Assembly (NCBI GenBank): GCA_963725035.1
Contig: CAVRWX010000019.1
Location: 62,001-126,000, forward strand
Source of the DNA: JALZKA01 sp963725035
Lineage (GTDB): Bacteria; Actinomycetota; Thermoleophilia; Solirubrobacterales; 70-9
Direction: 5' to 3'
DNA: 64,000 bases
The notes under the pieces were generated by a model. That model was not told the DNA's origin and made no database searches. It saw only the letters and a program-made list of their open reading frames with translations. This document shows, in pieces, positions 53,536-62,110 of the stretch (position 1 is its first letter; each line of letters opens with the position of its first letter). Position numbers and translations under genes: made by a program.

Positions 53536-54882
53536 CTATCCGGCCCGCTCGAGGAGCGCGACGCATTCGACGTGCGGGGTCTGGGGGAACATGTCGACGG
53601 GGCGGATCCGCTTCAGGGCGTAGCCGGCCTCGACGAGCTGGGCCGCGTTCGGCGCGAGGGTGGTGGGGTTGCATGAGACGTAGACGATGCGCGGCGCCTC
53701 GGCCTCGATCAGCCGGCGGACGACCTTTTGCGAGAGGCCGGCGCGGGGCGGATCGATGATCACGACATCAGGGTGTCCAGCCTGCTCGATCAGCGGACGG
53801 ACGCCCACGCGCGCATCGGCCGCGATGAAGTGGGTGTTGTTGATTCCGTTCCTGAGCGCGTTCCGCTCGGCGTCGGCTATTGCCTCGTGCACCGATTCCA
53901 TGCCCCAGACCGACTTCGCGCGTCCGGCGAGCGACAGTCCGATCGTGCCGATGCCGCAGTAGAGATCCCAGACGTCCTGCGTTCCGTCGAGGCCGGCGTA
54001 ATCGCCGGCGATGCCGTAGAGCGTCTCGGCCATGACGGTGTTGGTCTGAAAGAACGCGGGGTGGGAGATGCGAAAGCGAAGGCCGGCGAGCTCCTCCTCC
54101 AGGTACTCCTCGCCGAGGACGCCGGTGGGGCCGTCCGTGCCGCCGGAGGGGCCGTCGATGACGGTGTGGAGGTCAACGGGCGGGCGGGGGAACTCGGCGG
54201 GGGCTGTGACGAGGCGGGTCTGCACCTGGCCGGTACGGATGCCCTCGCGGACGACGAGGTGGCGAAGGACGCCACGCCCATCCGTGGACTCGTGTGGAGG
54301 CAGGCCATTCTCGCGGGCCCATTCGCGGACCTCGTTGCGGGCCGCGTTGTTGCGCTCGGAGGCGAGGTGGCAGTCGTCGACGTCGACGACGCGGCGCCAG
54401 TCGCCGCGGGGGTGGAAGCCGAGGGCGAGCTCGCCGTCGGCGTCGCCGAAGGAGTACTCGAGTTTGTTGCGGTAACGCCACTCGGATGCGGCGGGGACGA
54501 TCTCCTCGGTCTCGAAGCCGTCGAGACCGCCCAGGCGGCGGAGCGCTTCGTCCACTTGCCCCGCCTTGAGCTCGAGCTGGCGCGTGTAGGGGAGCCCCTG
54601 CCATGGGGCTCCCGGGCAGGGCTCGCCGTCGTGGACGCACGTGTCGGCGATGCGCTCCGGGCTCGGCTCGATGAGCTCGATCGTGGCTGCCTCGGCGTAG
54701 CCCTTCTTCGACTTGCCGACCCTGGCGCGCACGCGGTCTCCGGGCAGGCCGCCCGCGACGAAGACGACGAAGCCGTCGTCGCGCCGCGCGACGCCGCGCC
54801 CGCCCTGGGCGAGCGACTCAACGGTCAGCTCAAGTTCTTCGCCCTTGTAGGGGCGGGCTTGTTTAGGGGCGGCCGTGGACAC
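53536..54882 (-). CDS. TrmA/RlmD-family 23S rRNA or tRNA (uracil-5)-methyltransferase
   Basis: 448 residues. TRAM domain (LELTVESLAQGGRGVARRDD ... VFVAGGLPGDRVRARV) then a central insert and a Rossmann methyltransferase domain with VWDLYCGIGTIGLSLA (SAM site), FIAADARVGVRPL, VVIIDPPRAGLSQKVV and catalytic YVSCNPTTLAPN. The N-terminal cluster cysteines are partly present: CVHDGEPC then PGAPW, where a third Cys is usual, plus DDCHLAS. The missing one suggests the 4Fe-4S cluster is absent or rearranged. Target RNA position is not decidable. Confidence 0.9.
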   Translation of the reverse strand: MSTAAPKQARPYKGEELELTVESLAQGGRGVARRDDGFVVFVAGGLPGDRVRARVGKSKKGYAEAATIELIEPSPERIADTCVHDGEPCPGAPWQGLPYTRQLELKAGQVDEALRRLGGLDGFETEEIVPAASEWRYRNKLEYSFGDADGELALGFHPRGDWRRVVDVDDCHLASERNNAARNEVREWARENGLPPHESTDGRGVLRHLVVREGIRTGQVQTRLVTAPAEFPRPPVDLHTVIDGPSGGTDGPTGVLGEEYLEEELAGLRFRISHPAFFQTNTVMAETLYGIAGDYAGLDGTQDVWDLYCGIGTIGLSLAGRAKSVWGMESVHEAIADAERNALRNGINNTHFIAADARVGVRPLIEQAGHPDVVIIDPPRAGLSQKVVRRLIEAEAPRIVYVSCNPTTLAPNAAQLVEAGYALKRIRPVDMFPQTPHVECVALLERAG

Positions 54883-54900
54883 GCCCCAATGGTTACAGCC

Positions 54901-55491
54901 CTACGCCAGGCGCTTTTCGATGTCGTCCAGGACGCCCTTGCGCGCCTTGCCGCGCTTCTCCTGCGTGCGTACCTTGCGCAGGTCGGCCTTGCTCATGTCC
55001 TTGAGGCGCGACTTGACCTGACTCGCGTTGAGGTTGTCGTAGCCCGTGATGGGCGAGGAGCTGGCGACGCCTGCGCGGCGGCGGAGCTTGTCGGCCTCGA
55101 CGAGCGCCGGCTCGGCGGTCGTGCGTACTCGCTTGGCAGCGGCGCGCCCCGCCTTCTCGGCGCGCTTGCGGGCCGGGGCGACGCGGGACTCGACGTCCTT
55201 CCGGGCTCGGTCGATCAGCTTCTCGAGATCGGCAAGAAGCTCGTCTGTCTGGGCGCGGCCCTTCGAGACGAGGCTCGACACGGTCTTGTTGGCGTCGGCG
55301 CGCGTCATCCGCCCGCGCTTGACGGCGTCGTCCATGACTTCCTGAATCCGCTCTCGGCTGATGGTGACGCTCTTCTCGAGCGCGTCACGGAATTCCTCGA
55401 CGCTCTTGTTGCCGGCGGCGGACTTCTTGGCGGTCTTCTTCTTGGCGGGCTTCGAGCGCGTGGCCTTCGAACCCTTCTTGGCAGCTGCCAT
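54901..55491 (-). CDS. Lys/Ala-rich protein with C-terminal DUF8129-like helical domain
   Basis: 196 residues. N-terminal ~30 residues are histone-like basic (AAAKKGSKATRSKPAKKK), the middle is a long coiled-coil region (VEEFRDALEKSVTISRERIQ, LLADLEKLIDRARKDVESRV) resembling phasin or AlgP-like proteins, and the last ~45 residues form a compact helical motif ITGYDNLNASQVKSRLKDMS, LRKVRTQEKRGKARKGVLDD found in many actinobacterial proteins. Might bind DNA or coat a lipid or polymer granule. ATG 55491 chosen; divergent from argF, 58 bases. Confidence 0.75.
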   Translation of the reverse strand: MAAAKKGSKATRSKPAKKKTAKKSAAGNKSVEEFRDALEKSVTISRERIQEVMDDAVKRGRMTRADANKTVSSLVSKGRAQTDELLADLEKLIDRARKDVESRVAPARKRAEKAGRAAAKRVRTTAEPALVEADKLRRRAGVASSSPITGYDNLNASQVKSRLKDMSKADLRKVRTQEKRGKARKGVLDDIEKRLA

Positions 55492-55549
55492 GGACTCCTC
55501 CGGTGTTGCGGGCTGGACGGGGTGGCTTGAGACTAGTCTCCAGCCTTCG

Positions 55550-56437
55550 ATGGCGCTCCGACACTTCCTCACTGGCGAGGAACTTTCACCCGCTGAGGTG
55601 CTGGGTCTGGTCGAGCGCGCGCAGGAACTTCGGGACGGGCGCTCCGCGGGGGCGGAGGACGATGCGCTCAAGGGGCTGAGCGTCGCCCTTTACTTCGAGC
55701 GGCCGTCGACGCGCACGCGAATCTCCTTCCAGGTGGCGGTTGCCGAGCTGGGAGGTCATCCGATCCCGCTGCGCGCCGACGAGCTCCAGCTCGGCCGCGG
55801 CGAGTCGATCGCGGACACCGCGCGGATGCTCTCGCGGTTCGTCCACGGAGTTGTGATCCGCTCCGGCTCCGATGAGACGGTCCTGGAGCTGGCCGAGCAT
55901 GCGGAGGTTCCGGTGATCAACGGTCTGACGCCGCTTTACCACCCATGCCAGGCGCTTGCCGACCTGACGACGCTCGCCCAGCGGTTCGGGAAGCTGGATG
56001 GACTGCGGGTTGCCTACGTCGGAGACGGCAACAACGTTGCGCGCTCGCTCGCCGTGCTGGGCGGCGTGGCGGGGGTCGAGGTTGTCGTGGCGGCTCCAGA
56101 GGGCTACCGGCTTGAGGACGGAGTGGCGGCACAGCAGACGGGCGATCCGCTGGAGGCGGCGGAAGGCGCTCACGCTCTCTATACGGACGTGTGGGTGAGC
56201 ATGGGGGACGAGGAGACGGCCGAAGAGCGGCGCGCGGCGCTTGCGCCTTACCAGCTGCGCGAGGAGCTGATGGATGTGGCGGCCGACGATGCGATCGTCC
56301 TTCACTGCCTGCCGGCGCATCCCGGCGAGGAGATCACCGAGGGGCTTCTCTACGGCGAGAGCTCAGCGGTCTGGGACCAGGCCGAGAACCGGCTGCACGC
56401 GCAGAAGGCGCTTCTCGAGCTCCTGCTCGCGGGCTGA
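55550..56437 (+). CDS. argF: Ornithine carbamoyltransferase
   Basis: 295 residues. Carbamoyl-phosphate loop FERPSTRTRISFQVAVAELG, HPIPLRADELQLGRGESIAD, TARMLSRFVHGVVIRSG, PLYHPCQALADLTTLAQRFG, VAYVGDGNNVARSLAV, the SMG loop WVSMGDEETAEERRAALAPY and catalytic Cys region VLHCLPAHPGEEITEGL. The HPCQ, DxxxSMG and HCLPA motifs define OTCases over aspartate carbamoyltransferases. Makes citrulline in arginine synthesis; other arg genes are not in the window. ATG 55550. Confidence 0.96.
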   Translation: MALRHFLTGEELSPAEVLGLVERAQELRDGRSAGAEDDALKGLSVALYFERPSTRTRISFQVAVAELGGHPIPLRADELQLGRGESIADTARMLSRFVHGVVIRSGSDETVLELAEHAEVPVINGLTPLYHPCQALADLTTLAQRFGKLDGLRVAYVGDGNNVARSLAVLGGVAGVEVVVAAPEGYRLEDGVAAQQTGDPLEAAEGAHALYTDVWVSMGDEETAEERRAALAPYQLREELMDVAADDAIVLHCLPAHPGEEITEGLLYGESSAVWDQAENRLHAQKALLELLLAG

Positions 56438-56457
56438 CGCCGCGCTACGGTCATCGC

Positions 56458-57517
56458 GTGCCGGAAGAGAGCCGCGCGAACAACATCGGCACGCTCCGCC
56501 TCGTCGGGGCGCTCGCGGTCCTCTTCGGCCATAGCTTCGTCCTGACCGAGGGCGTCCGCTTCCACGACCCGATCTCGGACGTGACGCGCGAAGTCGCGGG
56601 ATACGGACTCGGACTGCCCTGGGCTGGGCGTTGCGATGTTCTTCGCGATCTCGGGCTATCTGGTGACGCGGAGCTGGACGCGCCACTCGAGCTTCGTCGC
56701 GTACGCCGAGGCGCGCATCCTGCGGATCTACCCCGCGCTGATCCTCGCGGTCGCGCTGACGATTCTCCTCGGCTTCTTCTTGACGAGCGTTGAGAGCGGG
56801 TACCTGACGAGCAAGCAGACGGTCGAGTACGCCATCCACGACTCCACGCTTATCGACCTTCGCTACACGCTCCCGGGCGTGTTCGAGGACAACCCGTCGA
56901 ACGCCGCGAACGGCTCGCTGTGGACGCTGCCGGTCGAGATGCGCATGTACATCCTCGTGGCGCTGGCCGGCTTGCTCGGCGTTCTGCACCGTCGGATGCT
57001 CTTCAACATCGTCGCGGTCGGGATCGTCGTTCTCTACCTGGCCTGGCCTGAGTCGCCGCTCCTCGCCGACCCCGTTCACGCGCGAGCCGCAGTGTTCTTT
57101 CTCGTAGGCGCGGCGCTCGTCGTCAACCGCGACTGGATTCCGCTCACCGGACTCGGCGCCGTCGCCCTTGCGGTGATTGCCGCCATCGCGAGCTTCACGG
57201 GCGCGTACGACCTCGCATTCGCCATCGCGTTCACGTACGCGATCCTCTGGCTCGGCTTCACCGACAGCATCCGCATGCCGAACCTCGCCGCGCACGGCGA
57301 CCTCTCTTACGGCACGTATCTCTACGCGTTCCCGGTCACGCAGGTGTGGGTGCAGGTGCTCCAGCCGGTGTCGCCATGGGTCGTCTTCATGCTCTCACTC
57401 GTGACTGTCCTGCCGCTCGCGTGGATGAGTTGGCACGTGCTCGAGCAGAACGCGCTGCGGCTGAAGGGGCGCCTCGCGCGGCGCGCCCCGAAACTGCGCC
57501 GGGCCGCTACCGGCTAG
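56458..57517 (+). CDS. Acyltransferase-3 family integral membrane protein, frameshifted
   Basis: About 352 residues, multi-pass. GTG 56458: NNIGTLRLVGALAVLFGHSF with the conserved His of the acyltransferase-3 family; then the frame slips near 56620 (CTGCCC-T-GGGCT) and resumes LGVAMFFAISGYLVTRSW. Helices follow throughout (YPALILAVALTILLGFFL, MYILVALAGLLGVLH, VALAVIAAIASFTGAYDLAF, VFMLSLVTVLPLAWMSWHVL). The NGSLWTLPVEMRMYI segment is typical. Such enzymes O-acetylate or acylate surface glycans and lipids. No link to argF is implied beyond 20-base spacing. Confidence 0.85.
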
Positions 57518-57526
57518 GGCTTCGGC

Positions 57527-57577
57527 CCGCGTGTGTCATTTGGCGACCGCTCAGCGGTCGTCCGGGTACACACGCGG
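57527..57577. terminator. Nested hairpin between acyltransferase and tRNA-Glu
   Basis: Outer stem CCGCGTGTGT/ACACACGCGG (10 bp, perfect) encloses an inner stem CGACCGC/GCGGTCG with a TCA loop. It starts 10 bases after the acyltransferase stop and ends 20 bases before tRNA-Glu. Candidate terminator. Confidence 0.55.
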
Positions 57578-57597
57578 TCCTACACTGGCTCGACCAA

Positions 57598-57670
57598 GGC
57601 CCCGTCGTCCAGTGGTCAGGACATCAGGATTTTCATCCTGGGAACAGGAGTTCGATCTCCGTCGGGGCTA
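57598..57670 (+). tRNA. tRNA-Glu (anticodon UUC), irregular arms
   Basis: Acceptor GGCCCCG pairs with CGGGGCT (first pair G-U), discriminator A, D-arm GTCC...GGAC. The anticodon region TCAGGATTTTCATCCTGG gives TTC, but the loop is one base too long or the stem one base short by hand folding. The T arm reads GGAGTTCGATCTCC, one base short of a standard 7-base loop. Both deviations fit the indel pattern of this assembly. No CCA encoded. Confidence 0.78.
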
Positions 57671-57707
57671 TGACACGGGTTCGATTTCCGCGCCTGTGTA
57701 GAGCATT

Positions 57708-58472
57708 ATGCAACCCGAAATCGACATCGGCCCCATCACTCTTCAGACCTTTGGTCTGATGTTCGCGCTTGGGTTCATTGCGGGCGCCCTGGTGGTGACG
57801 AAGCGCTTGCGCGAGCTCGGGAAGCCGGTGGACTGGGCGTACGAGATGGTCTTCGCAGCCCTGGTCGGCGGCATCGTCGGCGCCAAGCTCGACTTCGTCA
57901 TCCAGAACCCCGGCGAGCCGTTCTTTTCGGGCACCGGGCTGGTGTGGTTCGGTGGCGCGATCGGCGGGGCGATCGGCGTTATCGCATGGGCGCGCTGGCG
58001 GAAGCTCGCGGTCTGGGAGGTCTGCGACATCGCGGCCGTGCCGCTCGCGCTCGGCTACGCGATCGGCCGCATCGGCTGCCAGCTCGCGGGCGACGGCGAC
58101 TACGGCATCCCGTGGGACGGACCGTGGGCGATGTCCTATCCCGACGGCACCGTGCCGACCACCGAGGAAGTGCACCCGACTCCCATCTACGAGGCGATCG
58201 CGATGAGCGCGATCGCCTACCTCCTTTGGCGCCTTCGCGACGCGTTCACCGTTGGCATGCTCTTCGCGCTGTACCTCGTCCTGACTGGCACCGAGCGATT
58301 CCTTGTCGAGTTCATCCGCCGCAACGACGAGGTCGTCCTGGGGCTCACCCAGCCGCAGGTGATCAGCGCCGCGATGGTCATCGCAGGCGGCTCGTGGATG
58401 ATCGTTCGCGCGAGGCGCGGCGAGCTGTGGGCTCCCGCTGCGCCCGAGGACTCAGCCGCTCAGCGCGCGTAG
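57708..58472 (+). CDS. lgt: Prolipoprotein diacylglyceryl transferase
   Basis: 254 residues, seven or so membrane helices. Lgt attaches diacylglycerol from phosphatidylglycerol to the lipobox Cys of lipoproteins. Signature region YAIGRIGCQLAGDGDYGIPW (GRxG...AGDGDYG), VHPTPIYEAIAMSAIAYLLW and FLVEFIRRNDE are present, plus LVWFGGAIGGAIGVIAWA. Essential Arg, His and Glu positions of the family appear kept. It serves the GH3 lipoprotein at 50.7 kb among others. Starts 37 bases after tRNA-Glu. Confidence 0.95.
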   Translation: MQPEIDIGPITLQTFGLMFALGFIAGALVVTKRLRELGKPVDWAYEMVFAALVGGIVGAKLDFVIQNPGEPFFSGTGLVWFGGAIGGAIGVIAWARWRKLAVWEVCDIAAVPLALGYAIGRIGCQLAGDGDYGIPWDGPWAMSYPDGTVPTTEEVHPTPIYEAIAMSAIAYLLWRLRDAFTVGMLFALYLVLTGTERFLVEFIRRNDEVVLGLTQPQVISAAMVIAGGSWMIVRARRGELWAPAAPEDSAAQRA

Positions 58473-58482
58473 GCGAGGAACG

Positions 58483-59029
58483 ATGAGCGGGGACGAGCCG
58501 GATCTGGAAAGCGGCAGCAACGACGCCTCGCAGCGGGCGAGGCTGGCCATTGCTCTGGGCGCCGCCCTGCTCCTCGCGGCGATCGTCATCGTCGTAGTCG
58601 CGACTGGCGGCTCCGAGGAGGACGAGGCCTCCGAGCTCCTCACCGCAACCTGTTTCACGACATGGAACGACGATCTCGTGGCACCTCGGCAGGACGGCAT
58701 CCACGCCTACACCGCGCACGGCTACCGCCAGACGCTCGTCACCCGAATCGACCGAGAGGGCGAGATCATCGGCCTCGGCGACGACACAACGCCGCCCGAC
58801 GACCCCGAGGCGCGCTGCGCCGTCATCTTCGCCTCGCCCCAGGTCGACCAGGAGCCCGACTTCGGCGTCCGCGTCTTCGACCGGAACGTCCGCGGAGAGG
58901 ACTCCGGCTGGACCGGCCTCTCACTCGCCGACAAGACACCCCTCGAGCAGATCGACAGCGCTCCAGGCCGAAGCCGTGTCGGAGTCGAACGCCCTCCTCC
59001 TTTCCAACGGCACCCTGGGCCCGGGTTAG
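58483..59029 (+). CDS. Membrane-anchored hypothetical protein, frameshifted
   Basis: About 181 residues. One N-terminal membrane helix ALGAALLLAAIVIVVVATGG (residues 27-46) with the rest outside; conserved TCFTTWNDDLVA and RQTLVTRIDREGEI, AVIFASPQVDQEPDFG segments, a single-Cys-pair domain. After TPLEQID the frame slips near 58955 and ends ALQAEAVSESNALLLSNGTL at the TAG at 59027, overlapping the convergent SDR stop. Without correction the frame runs on antisense through the SDR, which is not credible. Starts 10 bases after lgt. Function unknown. Confidence 0.7.
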
Positions 59030-59781
59030 ACGGAGCGCAGCAATCCGCCGTCGATCGGGATCGTCGTCCCGGTCACGTACGCCGCGCGCTCCGAGCACAG
59101 GAACGCCACCAGGTCGCCGTACTCCTCCGGCGTCCCGAGCCGACCGGCTGGCACATCGCGCTTCGCCATCTCGCGCGCTGCCTCCATCGAGCCGCTCATG
59201 CTCGCGATCCGGTCCGTCGCGATCTTCCCCGTCGCCACGGTGTTGATCGTCACTCCGTCGCCCGCCACCTCGCGGGCGAGCGTCTTGAAGTAGCCGATCG
59301 CAGCCATCCGGTGCGTGTTCGAGAGCGCCAGGTGCGGAATCGCCTCGATCGTCGAGCTCGACCCCACATTCACGATCCGCCCCCAACCCTTCTCCCGCAT
59401 CGCCGGCAGCGCCGCCTCGATCAGGGCGCGCGGCGCCAACACCAGCTCGCGATACGCGCCCTCCCACTCGTCCGTCGAGCGGTCGAGCGCCCCGCCCGGC
59501 GGCGGCCCGCCCGTGTTCGTCACCAGGATCTCGACGCTGCCGCCGAGCTCGGCGGCAACCCGTCCCGGAAGCGCGGCGAGCCCCTCCAGGTCGGCCGTAT
59601 CGGCCTCGAACGTCGCCGTCTCGCCGTCGATCTCCGCCGCGGCCTCGTCCAAGCGCTCGAGCGAGCGGCTCGCCATCGCCACCTTTGCCCCCTCACGAGC
59701 GAGCGCGCCGGCGATCCCGCGGCCGATCCCCTTGCTCGCGCCCATGACGAGCGCGACACGGCCCTCTATCCCGAGATCCAT
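59026..59781 (-). CDS. Short-chain dehydrogenase/reductase with altered catalytic motif
   Basis: 251 residues, Rossmann NAD(P) site ALVMGASKGIGRGIAGALAR (TGxxxGxG form) and VTNTGGPPPG (NNAG equivalent). In place of Tyr-x3-Lys the sequence is LSNTHRMAAIGYFKTLAREV: position 154 is Ser and 158 is Arg. The Ser at 141-143 (VNVGSSSTIEA) is present. Subfamilies of SDRs with this SN..R.A motif exist and may be 3-oxoacyl-ACP-reductase-like or non-catalytic. The C-terminal PAGRLGTPEEYGDLVAFLCS and TGTTIPIDGGLLRS are typical FabG. tRNA-Val starts 1 base upstream. Confidence 0.87.
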   Translation of the reverse strand: MDLGIEGRVALVMGASKGIGRGIAGALAREGAKVAMASRSLERLDEAAAEIDGETATFEADTADLEGLAALPGRVAAELGGSVEILVTNTGGPPPGGALDRSTDEWEGAYRELVLAPRALIEAALPAMREKGWGRIVNVGSSSTIEAIPHLALSNTHRMAAIGYFKTLAREVAGDGVTINTVATGKIATDRIASMSGSMEAAREMAKRDVPAGRLGTPEEYGDLVAFLCSERAAYVTGTTIPIDGGLLRSV

Positions 59782-59782
59782 A

Positions 59783-59855
59783 TGGGCGGTGCCGGGCTCG
59801 AACCGACGACCTGCTGAATGTAAACCAGCTGCTCTCCCAACTGAGCTAACCGCCC
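59783..59855 (-). tRNA. tRNA-Val (anticodon UAC)
   Basis: GGGCGGT acceptor pairs with ACCGCCC; D-loop AGCTCAGTTGGGAGAGC; anticodon arm GCTGGTTTACATTCAGC with TAC; T arm GTCGGTTCGAGCCCGGC. Clean cloverleaf of 73 bases, discriminator A, no CCA encoded. Its 3' end lies next to the SDR start. Confidence 0.95.
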
Positions 59856-59874
59856 GCCGGAAGTTTTACAGGGA

Positions 59875-60642
59875 TCAGCTCTCGCGTTTGACCTGCCAGC
59901 CGCCGACGATTGCGTCGGACCCATCCTCGAAGCGGACCCACGCCTTGTTGCCGCCGTCGTAGTCGGGTGCCCACAGGACGAGCGTCGCGGCCTCGCGCTC
60001 CTCGGCGTCCGCTGGGCCGATCGAGACGGGCTCCGCGCCCTCCTCGTCAAGCCCGCGCCAGATCCTGATGAACGGGTTCTCCTCCCACTCCGTGCCGATC
60101 GTCGTCGGCTGCTTGTGGCCGGGATGGACGCGCATCCCGGGATCGAGCTTCATGAGCTTGTCCATGATCGAGCTCTTCAAGTCCTCGAAGCCGGTCGCGC
60201 CCGGCGCCCGCGTGCCACCGACGGTCCCCTTGAAGAGGACGTCGGCGGTGATCACATCGTCGTCATTGATCTTGAGCGCGCAGTGGTCGGCGCAGTGGCC
60301 GGGCGTCTCGATCACCTCGATGCGCAGATCGCCCGACTCGATCACGTCGCCGCCGGTGAACGTTTCGTCCACCTGCCGGCCCTCGAGAAGCGCCTTCGTC
60401 TTCTCGTGAGCGAGGATCGGCACGCCGAACCGCTTCGCGAGTTCCTCCATCTCGAAGACGTGGTCCCAATGGTGGTGGGTCAGGACGACGTGCGTGATCT
60501 CGGTGCCCTCGCGCTCGGCGCGCTCGGCCAGCGGGTCGGTGACGCCGTTCGAGTCGACGAGCACGCCGTGCCCGCCCGGCTCGTCAATCACGAGGTACGC
60601 GTTGGACAGCCACTCGGACTGTTCGACTCGCTGAAGGATCAA
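59875..60642 (-). CDS. Metallo-beta-lactamase-fold hydrolase, glyoxalase II-like
   Basis: 255 residues. Zinc motif THHHWDHV (HxHxDH), then VIETPGHCADHCALKI with the next His, and VITADVLFKGTVGGTRAPG with Asp, MRVHPGHKQPTT with the last His. The C-terminal ~60 residues add an extra small domain. Located 87 bases from the class III alcohol dehydrogenase on the same strand; in actinobacteria such a pair (S-hydroxymethyl-mycothiol dehydrogenase plus MBL hydrolase) clears formaldehyde, so it may hydrolyse the S-formyl thiol. That role is inference. Confidence 0.87.
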   Translation of the reverse strand: MILQRVEQSEWLSNAYLVIDEPGGHGVLVDSNGVTDPLAERAEREGTEITHVVLTHHHWDHVFEMEELAKRFGVPILAHEKTKALLEGRQVDETFTGGDVIESGDLRIEVIETPGHCADHCALKINDDDVITADVLFKGTVGGTRAPGATGFEDLKSSIMDKLMKLDPGMRVHPGHKQPTTIGTEWEENPFIRIWRGLDEEGAEPVSIGPADAEEREAATLVLWAPDYDGGNKAWVRFEDGSDAIVGGWQVKRES

Positions 60643-60729
60643 GGTTGCCTCATTTCGTTAGATACATGAACTTCGTCTCCGGCCGACTCGCACCAACCAT
60701 CATCGAAATCTTGCGAGTCGGCCTCCGCC

Positions 60730-61833
60730 TCAGAACTCGATAACGGACCGGATGCCGTCCTGGGCCTCCATCAACTCGAAGCCCTTGTTCACCTCGTCGA
60801 GCGAGATGCGGTGCGAGATAAAGGGGTCGACGTCGATGTCGCCGGCCAGGTAGCGGTCGACCAGCGCGGGAACGCCGTCCCGGCCCTTGACGCCGCCGAA
60901 CGACGAGCCGGCGATCCGCCGCCCCGTGATCAGGAAGCGCGGGATCACGTCCAGCGTCTCGCCCTTGCCGGCAACCCCGGCAACCGTCGCGAGGCCCCAG
61001 CCCATCCGCGCGGACTCGACCGCCTGGCGCATCACCTTGACGTTGCCGGTTGCCTCGAACGTGTAGTCCGCCCCGAAGCCGTCCGTCTCCTCGAGGACCT
61101 TCTCGACCGTTCCCTCGCCGCCGACCCAGACGTCGGTGGCGCCCTGGCCCTTCGCCAGCTCGAGCCGGTCCTCTGAGAGGTCGACGCAGATGATCCGGTC
61201 GGCGCCCTGAAGGCGGCAGCCCGCCACGGCACCCAGGCCAACCATCCCCGCGCCGAATATCACGCAGGTCGAGCCGGGCTGAACCTTCGCCGTGTTCATC
61301 GCGGCGCCGAGCCCGGTCGAGAGGCCGCATGCGAACAGGCACGCGCGGTCAAGTTCGGCCTCGGGATGAACCTTGGCGAGCGCGATCTCCGGCATCACCG
61401 TGTACTCAGCGAAGGTCGAGGTGCCCATGAAATGGCGGATCGGCTCGCCGTCGCGAGAAAGGCGGGCGGTGCCGTCGGGCAGGTAGCCCAAGCCCTGCTG
61501 CTCGCGGATCGCCATGCAGAGGTTGGTCCGCGGATCGAGACAGTGGACGCACTCCCGGCACTGCGGCGAGAACAGCGTCACCACGTGGTCGCCGACCGCG
61601 ACATCGGCCACTCCCTCGCCGACAGCCTCGACGACGCCCGCGCCCTCATGCCCGAGCACCGTCGGCGCATAGCCGGACGGATCCACGCCGGAAGCCGTGT
61701 AGAGATCCGTGTGGCAGACGCCGCACGCCACCAGGCGCACCAGCACCTCGCCCGGACCGGGATCCGCAAGATCGAGCTCCTGAATCACCAGGGGCTTGCC
61801 GAACTCCTCCAGCACCGCCGCACGCATCTTCAT
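60730..61833 (-). CDS. Class III zinc alcohol dehydrogenase, likely S-(hydroxymethyl)mycothiol dehydrogenase
   Basis: 367 residues. Catalytic zinc ligands in VACGVCHTDLYTASG and GHEGAGVVEAVGEGV; structural zinc cysteines CRECVHCLDPRTNLC; NAD site VIFGAGMVGLGAVAGCRLQG; ending SLDEVNKGFELMEAQDGIRS. Full class III length and segments (GLSTGLGAAMNTAKVQPGST). Mycothiol use is inferred from the phylum, from ino1 in the window and from the MBL neighbour; nothing in the sequence proves the thiol. Role: formaldehyde detoxification. Intact frame. Confidence 0.9.
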   Translation of the reverse strand: MKMRAAVLEEFGKPLVIQELDLADPGPGEVLVRLVACGVCHTDLYTASGVDPSGYAPTVLGHEGAGVVEAVGEGVADVAVGDHVVTLFSPQCRECVHCLDPRTNLCMAIREQQGLGYLPDGTARLSRDGEPIRHFMGTSTFAEYTVMPEIALAKVHPEAELDRACLFACGLSTGLGAAMNTAKVQPGSTCVIFGAGMVGLGAVAGCRLQGADRIICVDLSEDRLELAKGQGATDVWVGGEGTVEKVLEETDGFGADYTFEATGNVKVMRQAVESARMGWGLATVAGVAGKGETLDVIPRFLITGRRIAGSSFGGVKGRDGVPALVDRYLAGDIDVDPFISHRISLDEVNKGFELMEAQDGIRSVIEF

Positions 61834-61902
61834 CCGTCAAAAACCTCCATGTCTCGCTCCTAGCCGCATCCTAGGCGAGGGATGCGAATGAGGCGTGGCG
61901 GC

Positions 61903-62088
61903 TCAGCGGGCTCGGGCGAGCTTCAGGTCCTTCTTCGTTGCGTCGAGCGAGACGACGTAGTGCCGCTTCGAGATGCGAGTGGCAAGGCCGCGGCGCTCGA
62001 GCTTCTTCATTGCGGCTGGGCAGCGCTTGCAACGAGGGCCGGACTTGCAGCACTTCTTCTTCGTCTTGACGGAGCGGCCCTGTGGCAT
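61903..62088 (-). CDS. Small CCK...CxxCP basic protein
   Basis: 61 residues from ATG 62088 (MPQGRSVKTKKKCCKSGPRC). The pattern K-K-C-C-x4-R-C-K-R-C-P recalls a zinc- or iron-binding knuckle found in a family of small conserved actinobacterial proteins; the remainder (AMKKLERRGLATRISKRHYV) is helical and basic. Possibly nucleic-acid binding. No good ribosome site; an in-frame start at 62106 is possible. A perfect palindrome (62111-62126) lies 23 bases upstream of the ATG. Confidence 0.7.
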   Translation of the reverse strand: MPQGRSVKTKKKCCKSGPRCKRCPAAMKKLERRGLATRISKRHYVVSLDATKKDLKLARAR

Positions 62089-62110
62089 GAGGGAGGAACC
62101 TAGCACGAAA

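Noticed and set aside
53728..55530. 600-codon plus-strand frame opposite the RNA methyltransferase
   Set aside because: Antisense shadow from high third-position GC; no recognisable domain.
59030..59817. Continuation of the lgt-adjacent membrane protein through the SDR region
   Set aside because: Runs antisense through a conserved SDR; the frame slip near 58955 gives a sensible stop at 59029.
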